Assembly (NCBI GenBank): GCA_963931255.1
Contig: OZ006972.1
Location: 1,550,001 to 1,614,000, forward strand
From: CALUVN01 sp944323595
Lineage (GTDB): Bacteria; Cyanobacteriota; Vampirovibrionia; Gastranaerophilales; Gastranaerophilaceae
Length of the DNA stretch: 64,000 nt
Reading direction: 5' to 3'
The translations under genes and the position numbers were made by a program. Positions 57,462-64,000 of the stretch are shown here, one piece after another (positions within the stretch are counted from its first letter, which is position 1; every line of letters starts with the position of its first letter). The notes beneath the pieces were generated by a model. The model was not told where the DNA came from and searched no databases. It worked only from the letters and a program-made list of their open reading frames with translations.

Positions 57462-58343
57462 TTAGTTATAAGATGTATCATTAAGACGTGCAAATTTTAT
57501 ATTTTTGTAAAAGTATTGTAGTATTTGGTATGCGTTATACCCTTCTTTTGCTAAATTATTTGCGCCATGCTGAGACATGCCGACTCCGTGTCCGTTCTTT
57601 TTGACATTACCATCGTATGACGGAACAGAGCGGATATATGGCAAATCCTGCCCCCAAACTGAACTTGCGGTTGTTGTTTGCCCGCCGGCTGATGCGTAAT
57701 AATATGCAGGAATTATTTTAAGGTTATAAATTAAGACAATTCCTCTGGTATCTTCAACAGCCTGATTTGTTCTCGGGGTTTCTGCAGAAGCACCTGCGTA
57801 GGCTTGATCTTCCGGTGTGTCATTAAGGTCATAACCGTATGCCGCACGTTTGCCGAGATTTGCCAGTGCATAACTCCTTGCCGCAATTGCCTGTGCTTTG
57901 TGGGCTTCTATTTCCCAGGACGGAGGCATTTCTGCCGGTACAACTCCTTTTACGTAATTATCTATATCAATATCATTTATAAGCGTCAGTTTGTGGTTTT
58001 TATTTTGTATTATAAAAATGCCTCTGTACCATTTGTTTTTTGTGCTCAGAAAGCTGTTTTCATCGGCTTTTACAACAATATTATCAGAATCTATTTTATA
58101 ATATTTACCGTCAATTTTAATTGCGATTTTATTTTTGTAAGCTCTTATTTCATAGCTAATCATTTTTTCTAAATCGCATACTTTTCGGTTTGTATTTGCG
58201 TCAATAATAACCGCAGGGGTGGCTGAACCGACGCCGAGGCGTTCTACGTTTGTCTGCAATCCGATTTTGATTGCATGAGCAGGCATTGCAAAACAAAGGT
58301 TCAGCAAGAATGTAAAAATTAACAACGTTGCTTTTCTTATCAT
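57462..58343 (-). CDS. SpoIID/LytB-domain protein
   Basis: A 293-residue secreted protein (signal peptide about residues 1-24, MPAHA) with the SpoIID/LytB domain. The domain has VKGVVPAEMPPSWEIEAHKAQAIAARSYAL (about 133-163) and SAGGQTTTASSVWGQDLPYIRSVPS plus the terminal HGVGMSQHGANNLAKEGYNAYQILQYFY. In sporulators this domain cuts peptidoglycan glycan strands. In non-spore formers it acts in cell-wall turnover. It is monocistronic. Confidence 0.9.
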   Translation of the reverse strand: MIRKATLLIFTFLLNLCFAMPAHAIKIGLQTNVERLGVGSATPAVIIDANTNRKVCDLEKMISYEIRAYKNKIAIKIDGKYYKIDSDNIVVKADENSFLSTKNKWYRGIFIIQNKNHKLTLINDIDIDNYVKGVVPAEMPPSWEIEAHKAQAIAARSYALANLGKRAAYGYDLNDTPEDQAYAGASAETPRTNQAVEDTRGIVLIYNLKIIPAYYYASAGGQTTTASSVWGQDLPYIRSVPSYDGNVKKNGHGVGMSQHGANNLAKEGYNAYQILQYFYKNIKFARLNDTSYN

Positions 58344-58376
58344 ACACTTAGTATAACATACAATTAGCCGTCATGC

Positions 58377-59009
58377 TTAGCTCTTTAGATTGATATTTTC
58401 AGTATCTTTCCCCAGAGTTGCTTTTGCCTGTGTATAAATATCTTCTCCTATTTTCTGCCCTGCTGCGTAGGATGCAATGGATGCCCCGACAAACATTACA
58501 CCGCGTGCGATTGTAGAAAGTTTGCCGCCGGCATTATGTTTTGCAATAACATCCATCCAGGGTTTTGTGAGTTTTGCTTTTTTCAGTCCGTTAATTGCTG
58601 ACGTAACTGGTTTTGACTCCATAATTCCGTCAAGTAAAGCTGTTTTCATTAGTTTTTCACCTGCAAACATTGTTGCCAGTGAAGTGGTTTCAACTACTGC
58701 TGCTTTTGGCTTATCATCTGCCATCAATACCTTTAGACCGCCAGATGCACATATTAGCGGGTTAACATTTTTAGCTGCCCATTTTATTGTTTTTCCTGTG
58801 TAATCCAGAAATTTATTATGTTCTGCAAGTGCATTGAACGCCTGAATTGCTCCATCAGTACCTTTTGCAAGTCTTGCATTATAATGGAGCACTTTATCAA
58901 AAATATTAACAGCTTGTGCGCCTGCAACAGGAAGTCTGCCGATATCTCCGTTTTCAAACTTATCGACATTGCGCACTGCAAATATTGTTGAAGATACTAC
59001 ATTCGACAC
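58377..59009 (-). CDS. Hypothetical membrane-associated protein
   Basis: A 210-residue protein that starts with GTG. It is Ala/Gly-rich with weakly hydrophobic segments near residues 85-95, 105-115 and 170-185. NPLICASGGLKVLMADDKPKAAVVETTSL is loosely reminiscent of the 45403/46038 family (D-x-K, then A-x-x-E-x-x-x-L), but homology is uncertain. Upstream, on the minus strand, a TTTTCC...ATACTTTAT box and a TGTAACA motif resemble those ahead of other unknown genes here. AAGGTAG lies about 9 bases before the start. Function unknown. Confidence 0.6.
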   Translation of the reverse strand: MSNVVSSTIFAVRNVDKFENGDIGRLPVAGAQAVNIFDKVLHYNARLAKGTDGAIQAFNALAEHNKFLDYTGKTIKWAAKNVNPLICASGGLKVLMADDKPKAAVVETTSLATMFAGEKLMKTALLDGIMESKPVTSAINGLKKAKLTKPWMDVIAKHNAGGKLSTIARGVMFVGASIASYAAGQKIGEDIYTQAKATLGKDTENINLKS

Positions 59010-59164
59010 AATTAAACTACCTTTTCACTACCTTACATAGATATAAAGTATTTTTTCACGGAAAATTTGCTTTTTTTTATTAATTTGTTACATTTTGTAT
59101 TAAAATTTTTTAAAAATATGCTGGCACAGGGTATTTGAGGTAATATTAGTAGAGGAGTAAGAAG

Positions 59165-59617
59165 TTGATAAAAAGGATATTAAGTTTTTTATTCGGGATT
59201 TACATAGAACGCACATTTTTAGTTATAAAAATTTTGGGCTTTAAATGTAAATTTCGTTGCATAAATCAGCTGGAGGAAACTTGTGATATACATAATTCCG
59301 CTGAATTAAAGAGAAAGGGGACATATTTCCCTCATCCGATAGGAATTGTTATTAATAAGGATGCTAAAATAGGACACAACTGTGTAATCGCGCAGAATGT
59401 TACTATAGGTGTCGGAAAGTACAATACCGAACGCAATACCAATATTCCTGAAATCGGCGATAATGTTACAATATGCGCTAACGCAGTAGTTATAGGCGGT
59501 ATTCGGGTAGGGAATAATGCAGTTATCGGCGCAGGAGCCGTTGTGCTGAAAGATGTTCCGGAAAATGCCGTGGTTGCCGGTAATCCTGCAAAAATTATTA
59601 AATATAAAAATAGATAA
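59165..59617 (+). CDS. Serine acetyltransferase-like hexapeptide protein
   Basis: A 150-residue left-handed beta-helix acyltransferase. The hexapeptide region (about residues 57-147) includes PHPIGIVINKDAKIGHNCVIAQNVTIG, the H of the active site in G-H-N-C, and GAVVLKDVPENAVVAGNPAKII at the end. It is shorter than CysE (about 270) and lacks the helical N-terminal domain, so it is nearer to the short serine acetyltransferase-like or sugar acyltransferases of polysaccharide loci. TTG is the start codon, GAGGAG 7 bases upstream. Possible source of O-acetylserine for CysK; not proven. Confidence 0.75.
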   Translation: MIKRILSFLFGIYIERTFLVIKILGFKCKFRCINQLEETCDIHNSAELKRKGTYFPHPIGIVINKDAKIGHNCVIAQNVTIGVGKYNTERNTNIPEIGDNVTICANAVVIGGIRVGNNAVIGAGAVVLKDVPENAVVAGNPAKIIKYKNR

Positions 59618-59620
59618 AGT

Positions 59621-60184
59621 CTATAGCTGGGTTGTTCTAAAAATAGTGTAGTATTTGTAATTGCCCCAGTAAATTATCAGGGAGATAAAATTGTTATCCA
59701 AATCTGTCAATTCCAGATAAGTTTGCGGTGCCGGCTTTCTTTTTGCACTCGGTACAAATCTTCCTATTAAATCAAGCGTTTTCAGGTGAACTTTTTGCGT
59801 GAATTTTAACTCGGGCTTTGGCAGGTTTTCATCATAAAACATTACAGGGGTCAAATCTCTGTTGTATACAGGAACAATATATTTTATTCTTCCTGCTTCT
59901 TTAAACAGAATGTACCAGTTCCCCTCATGTTCCCGCGGTGTTAAAAGGTAATACCCCGGCTCTATTGTGATGGATTTGAAATAAAGCGGCGCCACTAATC
60001 TGAAAAGCGGATATGGCGACCATGTTGAAGTATTTGTATCATAATATTCCCCCGGATCTATGTCATGTATATATTTTACATCAGGAACCGGCAAATCTCT
60101 GTAAATTTGCTGATAGTCAAAATCTTCAGCCATCACGGAGGTTGAAAATATTAGTGCAAATAGTATAAGAATTAATTTCTTCAT
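59621..60184 (-). CDS. Secreted protein of unknown function
   Basis: A 187-residue protein with a Sec signal peptide (MKKLILILFALIFSTSVMA) and a mature part rich in Tyr, Pro and beta-prone residues. No known domain. It resembles in size and type the secreted protein at 7071 but I see no clear homology. It is convergent with the acyltransferase gene, separated by 3 bases. Confidence 0.7.
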   Translation of the reverse strand: MKKLILILFALIFSTSVMAEDFDYQQIYRDLPVPDVKYIHDIDPGEYYDTNTSTWSPYPLFRLVAPLYFKSITIEPGYYLLTPREHEGNWYILFKEAGRIKYIVPVYNRDLTPVMFYDENLPKPELKFTQKVHLKTLDLIGRFVPSAKRKPAPQTYLELTDLDNNFISLIIYWGNYKYYTIFRTTQL

Positions 60185-60285
60185 ACCGGTATTTTAATGT
60201 TAATTATATAAAAATCAATCATATATAAACGGTATTTTTATGTTAAAATTTATGTTAAACTTATTATTACAAAGGAGTATAAAAT

Positions 60286-61122
60286 ATGCTGACAGGACCT
60301 TTTTTAGACAGAAGCTGGATGGGACAAAATCCGGATTATAATTCAAGTGAAATAGTGATGCTCGGACTGCCGTTTGACGGCACTGTTTCTTATCGTTCCG
60401 GTTCAAGATTTGCGCCTGAGCAAATTCGTCTGGCAAGCTGGGGGCTGGAAGAATATTCTCCACGTTTTGACAGACATCTTGAAGATGTTAATTTCCATGA
60501 TGCGGGCGATTTGGAATTTCCTCTCGGTAATACATATAAGAGTCTTGATGTTATCAGACGGAATGTTGAAGATATTTATGCAGACGGTAAACGTGTTTTC
60601 GGTATCGGCGGAGAACATCTTGTGACTTTGCCGGAAGTCGAAGCGGTTTATAAATATCACAGTAACCTTGCTGTTGTTCATTTTGATGCACATACAGATT
60701 TGAGGGAAGAATATCTTGGAGAACCTATGTCACACTCCGCTGTTATCAGACATATTTCCAAAATCGTCGGCCCTGAAAATGTTAAGCAAATCGGTATCCG
60801 CTCAGGCATGAAAGAAGAATTTGAATTTATGGCTAAACATAAAACTCTTATCCATGAATATAGCGGACTTGATGTATTGAAAGGTAAGAAAATTTTCGTT
60901 ACGGTGGATCTGGATGTCTTGGATACCTCTGTTATGTGCGGTACCGGTACTCCGGAAGCCGGAGGAATGCAATTTAACGAACTCATTGGATGGTTTGAGT
61001 ATCTTAAAAATTTTGATATTATTGGTGCCGATGTTGTAGAACTTGCACCGGATTACGATGCTTCAGGTGTTTCTACGGCTGTTGCAACCAAGGTTATTCG
61101 AGAATTGTTAATGGTAATGTAA
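60286..61122 (+). CDS. speB: Agmatinase
   Basis: A 278-residue ureohydrolase of the arginase/agmatinase family, which hydrolyses agmatine to putrescine and urea. The Mn2+-binding motifs are present: G-G-E-H (about 107-110), H-F-D-A-H-T-D (about 129-135) and the D-L-D-V-L-D (about 207-212), with GTGTPEAGG after. Length is that of the SpeB type. AAAGGAG lies 9 bases before the ATG. It precedes ligA by 1 base and probably shares its transcript. Arginase or formiminoglutamase are alternatives at this level. Confidence 0.9.
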   Translation: MLTGPFLDRSWMGQNPDYNSSEIVMLGLPFDGTVSYRSGSRFAPEQIRLASWGLEEYSPRFDRHLEDVNFHDAGDLEFPLGNTYKSLDVIRRNVEDIYADGKRVFGIGGEHLVTLPEVEAVYKYHSNLAVVHFDAHTDLREEYLGEPMSHSAVIRHISKIVGPENVKQIGIRSGMKEEFEFMAKHKTLIHEYSGLDVLKGKKIFVTVDLDVLDTSVMCGTGTPEAGGMQFNELIGWFEYLKNFDIIGADVVELAPDYDASGVSTAVATKVIRELLMVM

Positions 61123-61123
61123 T

Positions 61124-63106
61124 ATGGCAGTTATTGACAGAATAAATTTTTTACGTGATGAAATTAACAAGCATAATTATAACTATTATGTGCTTGACAA
61201 CCCTACTGTGAGCGATTTTGATTATGACAAAATGTTCGCGGAATTGAAGCAGCTAGAGGCGGAAAATCCGATTTTGATTTCTCCTGACAGTCCAACTCAA
61301 AGGGTTGGTTCAGTAAGCGAAAAATTTTTCCCGTATACTCATAAACACAGATTATACAGTCTTGATAATACCTACAGTTACGAAGAACTTGTAAAATGGT
61401 ACGAAAAGATTACAAAAGAGTATGGGGACGAAGTTGAGCTTGTATGTGAATTAAAAATTGACGGTCTTGCAATCTCACTTACCTATGAAAACGGACTTTT
61501 TACAACCGGCGTAACCCGCGGGGACGGCGTTACAGGTGAAAATATTACGGCTAATCTTAAAACGATTAAAGCTGTTCCTTTGAAACTTTTTGAAGACGTT
61601 AATATAGAAGTCAGAGGCGAAATTTATATGCCAAAAACTTCTTTTGAAAAACTTAACGAAGAAAGTCTTGCTAAAGGGGAAAAAGTTTTTGCAAACCCGC
61701 GCAATGCAGCTGCAGGTTCTTTAAGACAGCTTGATAGCTCTATTACTGCCAAAAGAGATCTTTCAATGTTTACTTATACTGCTATTATAGAGGATGCGGC
61801 AAACGCGCCAAAGACGCACTATGACAGTATTATGTATCTTAAAAAATTAGGCTTCAGGGTTAATCCCAATATTCGCCTTTGTAAAAATATTCAGGATGCG
61901 ATTGATTACTGTAAAGAATGGGATACAAAACGTTTTGACCTTAATTATGCAACGGATGGTGTTGTTATAAAAGTAAACAGCCTTGCAATACAGGAAGATT
62001 TAGGCTTTACCGCACGTGCGCCTAAATGGGCTACTGCATTCAAATTCCCGCCGGAGGAGGTTACAACCAAGCTTCTTGATATTGAACTTAATGTCGGTAA
62101 AACAGGTGCCGTTACGCCTGTTGCGGTTTTGGAACCAGTTCATCTCGGCGGCAGTATTGTTCAGCGCGCAAGTCTGCATAATTTTGATGAAGTTAAAAGG
62201 CTTGATATAAGAATTGGCGATACTGTTTTGATTAAAAAAGCTGCAGAAATTATTCCAAAGGTTATAAAGGTTATGGATACAAAAGAACATAATTCGTTTC
62301 CTGTTGTTGAACCGCCGGAATTTTGTCCGTCCTGCCATTCAAAACTTATGTCTATTGACGGAGGGGTCAGTCTTTACTGTGCAAGTAAAAATTGTTCCCA
62401 GCAGGTTACGGCAAAGATTGAATACTGGGCTTCTAAAGAGGCAATGGATATTGATAAAGTAGGTCCTGCGATTATTCAACAGCTTTATGATAAAAAATTC
62501 ATCTCTAATGCTGTCGACTTATACCGTTTGTCCATCGAAGATTTTATGCAGCTTGATCTTGTTCAGGAAAAATCAGCGACCAATATGTATAATTCAATAC
62601 AGGCAAGTAAAAATCGTTCCCTTACACGTCTGATTACGGCTCTGTCTATTAAAAATGTGGGTAAGGAAACCGCCGATATACTTGCGAATGAATTTAAAAC
62701 AATTGATAACCTTAAAAATGCCGATATGAAAACTCTTGTTGCACTGCAAGGTATCGGCGAGAAGATGGCGGGTATAATTTACGACTTCTTTCATGATGAA
62801 GAAAATATTAAAATGATTGATGCCTTAAAATCTCTCGGAGTGCAGCCGCCGGAAGTGCAGGGCGCCGCTTCAAATATTCTTGGCGGCAAAACATTTGTAC
62901 TTACAGGTACATTAAAAAATATGACAAGAGAAGAAGCAAGTGCCTTGATTAAAAAAATGGGCGGCAAGACTTCATCTTCTGTATCAAAAAACACTTCTTA
63001 TGTGCTTGCCGGAGAAAATGCAGGGTCTAAATTAGACAAAGCAGAAAAATTAGGTGTTATAATATTAACAGAAGACGAATTTTTTGATATGATTAAAGAC
63101 AGCTAG
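61124..63106 (+). CDS. ligA: NAD-dependent DNA ligase
   Basis: A 660-residue bacterial DNA ligase that seals nicks using NAD+. The adenylated lysine is K111 in ELKIDGLAIS; also present are the N-terminal domain Ia, the OB-fold region, the zinc finger C-P-S-C ... C-A-S-K-N-C (about 404-425), helix-hairpin-helix motifs and a C-terminal BRCT domain (about 585-660). Length and order are normal. It begins 1 base after speB. Confidence 0.97.
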   Translation: MAVIDRINFLRDEINKHNYNYYVLDNPTVSDFDYDKMFAELKQLEAENPILISPDSPTQRVGSVSEKFFPYTHKHRLYSLDNTYSYEELVKWYEKITKEYGDEVELVCELKIDGLAISLTYENGLFTTGVTRGDGVTGENITANLKTIKAVPLKLFEDVNIEVRGEIYMPKTSFEKLNEESLAKGEKVFANPRNAAAGSLRQLDSSITAKRDLSMFTYTAIIEDAANAPKTHYDSIMYLKKLGFRVNPNIRLCKNIQDAIDYCKEWDTKRFDLNYATDGVVIKVNSLAIQEDLGFTARAPKWATAFKFPPEEVTTKLLDIELNVGKTGAVTPVAVLEPVHLGGSIVQRASLHNFDEVKRLDIRIGDTVLIKKAAEIIPKVIKVMDTKEHNSFPVVEPPEFCPSCHSKLMSIDGGVSLYCASKNCSQQVTAKIEYWASKEAMDIDKVGPAIIQQLYDKKFISNAVDLYRLSIEDFMQLDLVQEKSATNMYNSIQASKNRSLTRLITALSIKNVGKETADILANEFKTIDNLKNADMKTLVALQGIGEKMAGIIYDFFHDEENIKMIDALKSLGVQPPEVQGAASNILGGKTFVLTGTLKNMTREEASALIKKMGGKTSSSVSKNTSYVLAGENAGSKLDKAEKLGVIILTEDEFFDMIKDS

Positions 63107-63117
63107 AAGGAATTAAT

Positions 63118-63564
63118 ATGAAAAGAAAAACTAGAGTTATACAAATAGATGGTTTCAGAGGTCTTGTACTCGCATTGTTTGCGGTTGTATGTCTTGCTGC
63201 CGGGTTTGTAGCATTCCCCGGATTTGTTGCAATGAGCATCTGGAATCATTTTCAGGCTCTTCCTGCTATAAATCTGTTTCAGGGGGTTTTACTCTGGATT
63301 ATTGTTGCAATGAGTCTTTATCTCGCAAATGGTCGTAAGGTTCAAATTTCATTTGCTTCCCCAAGAGAATTAACAGATGCAGAAATGAATAAACTTATGG
63401 AACGGGTTCGCCTGCAATCTCAGGTAAAAATGCTGAATGCTATGATGCTCAAAGCAGGTGAAGAACACAAAGAACTCGGTCAGGATACACTGAAAAATAA
63501 GGATTTGAATGCTGACGAAACAAAAAATGTTGAAACTTCGTCACATGAAGAGATTAAAAAGTAA
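63118..63564 (+). CDS. Small membrane protein of unknown function
   Basis: A 148-residue protein with two transmembrane helices (about residues 14-35 and 55-72) and a charged C-terminal cytoplasmic tail containing a helix (LTDAEMNKLMERVRLQSQVKMLNAMML) and an acidic end. AGAAGG lies 8 bases before the ATG. It is 11 bases after ligA and 10 bases before a SIMPL-domain gene, so in the same transcript. Function unknown. Confidence 0.75.
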   Translation: MKRKTRVIQIDGFRGLVLALFAVVCLAAGFVAFPGFVAMSIWNHFQALPAINLFQGVLLWIIVAMSLYLANGRKVQISFASPRELTDAEMNKLMERVRLQSQVKMLNAMMLKAGEEHKELGQDTLKNKDLNADETKNVETSSHEEIKK

Positions 63565-63574
63565 AGGAGAATGT

Positions 63575-64000
63575 ATGAAAAAGATTTTTGTATCAGCTGT
63601 GGTTTTAGGTTTGCTTATCAGTGCTTCTTCTGTAGCATCAAATGCTATTACAACAAATTCTGATGAACGCGGTTATATTACTGTTAATACTCAGGCAAAT
63701 AAAGAGTTAAGTCCTGATCTGGTTGAAATTTCAATTGCTGTTGAAACTTATGACAAATCTATGCAAAAAGCTGTTGCTCAAAATAAAGAGATTTCAGATA
63801 AAGTTCAGAATGTATTGAAATCTATGATTAATTCACAAAATATGGATTATATAAAAACCTCTGATTTTAGTGCAACACCTCTATATAATTACTCAAACAA
63901 CAAAAGAGTCTTTGACAAATATCAGGTTTCAAATACAATAATTGTCCATACAAAAAGTATAGATAAAGCCGGTGAAATGATTGATAAGGCTATTGCTGCC
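63575..64000 (+). CDS. SIMPL-domain (DUF541) secreted protein, 5' part
   Basis: The first 142 residues of a secreted protein; the gene runs off the window. The signal peptide (KKIFVSAVVLGLLISASSVASNA) is followed by the SIMPL-domain start: YITVNTQANKELSPDLVEISIAVETYDKSMQKAVAQN and LYNYSNNKRVFDKYQVSNTIIVHTKSIDKAGEMID. This family (BP26/OMP28-type) occurs at the cell surface or in the periplasm and its activity is unclear. AAAGGAG lies 7 bases before the ATG. Confidence 0.85.
   Translation, partial: MKKIFVSAVVLGLLISASSVASNAITTNSDERGYITVNTQANKELSPDLVEISIAVETYDKSMQKAVAQNKEISDKVQNVLKSMINSQNMDYIKTSDFSATPLYNYSNNKRVFDKYQVSNTIIVHTKSIDKAGEMIDKAIAA

Overview
The window looks like part of an AT-rich chromosome from a strictly anaerobic, fermentative, gut-type bacterium. 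The best guess is a non-photosynthetic cyanobacterial relative of the Gastranaerophilales (Melainabacteria). The evidence is circumstantial: prepilin-like proteins starting with FTLAEVLITIGIIGVVA, several proteins with an N-terminal P-S-F-x-G type motif (QPSFNG, QPSFFG, KPSFTS), class III ribonucleotide reductase, a HydE maturase, hybrid cluster protein, and an energy-converting hydrogenase-related membrane complex. No phage, insertion sequence or CRISPR array was found.

Layout. 1-5.9 kb: a six-gene operon for a complex I / hydrogenase-4-like membrane complex (first gene cut by the window edge). Its catalytic-type subunit lacks three of the four Ni-binding cysteines. 5.9-10.1 kb: a TPR/glycosyltransferase-like protein and secreted or PxFxG-type hypotheticals. 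10.1-12.8 kb: a DUF5131 protein and a MerR-carboxymuconolactone decarboxylase-cupin operon with a textbook 19-bp-spacer MerR promoter. 12.8-19 kb: a kinase-like protein and a serine-biosynthesis operon (class V aminotransferase, SerA, SerB, Lrp, class I aminotransferase). 19-21.3 kb: a membrane acyltransferase, and an XRE regulator divergent from a pilin-like gene with four TACGTA boxes between them. 21.3-24 kb: nrdD-nrdG behind a cobalamin-type riboswitch. 24-29.9 kb: a nucleotidyltransferase, a broken Tat-exported aldo/keto reductase with a second MerR-like promoter, a small tatA, and a LysR-controlled hydrolase/aldo-keto reductase operon. 29.9-32.2 kb: Rrf2-Hcp-cupin. 32.3-34.4 kb: a metallo-beta-lactamase-fold protein, tRNA-Ser and a bifunctional nuclease. 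34.4-42.8 kb: a region of large hypothetical proteins including two HExxH metalloproteases, small PxFxG proteins and repeats. 43-47 kb: TrmFO, a pilin-like gene and paralogous membrane proteins. 46.7-48.3 kb: an anti-sigma / ECF sigma / Spy-like module. 48.3-51 kb: HydE, CysK and a frameshifted small gene. 51-53.1 kb: groESL. 53.3-54.1 kb: a five-copy tandem array with a 150-bp period. 54.4-59 kb: FixX/FixC, RsmD, HU, SpoIID. 59-64 kb: an acyltransferase, agmatinase, LigA and a partial SIMPL-domain protein.

Themes. Several adjacent units deal with anaerobic redox and electrophile or nitrosative stress (MerR, LysR and Rrf2 units, Hcp, Tat aldo/keto reductase, class III RNR under vitamin B12 control). 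A second theme is a set of surface or secreted-type proteins sharing upstream DNA motifs. The most unusual items are the nickel-site-deficient hydrogenase-like complex, the B12 riboswitch on nrdD, duplicated upstream elements with AGGAT repeats ahead of two unrelated hypothetical genes, a covarying intergenic hairpin family, and the tandem 150-bp repeat. All calls rest on reading the sequence; no database search was run.
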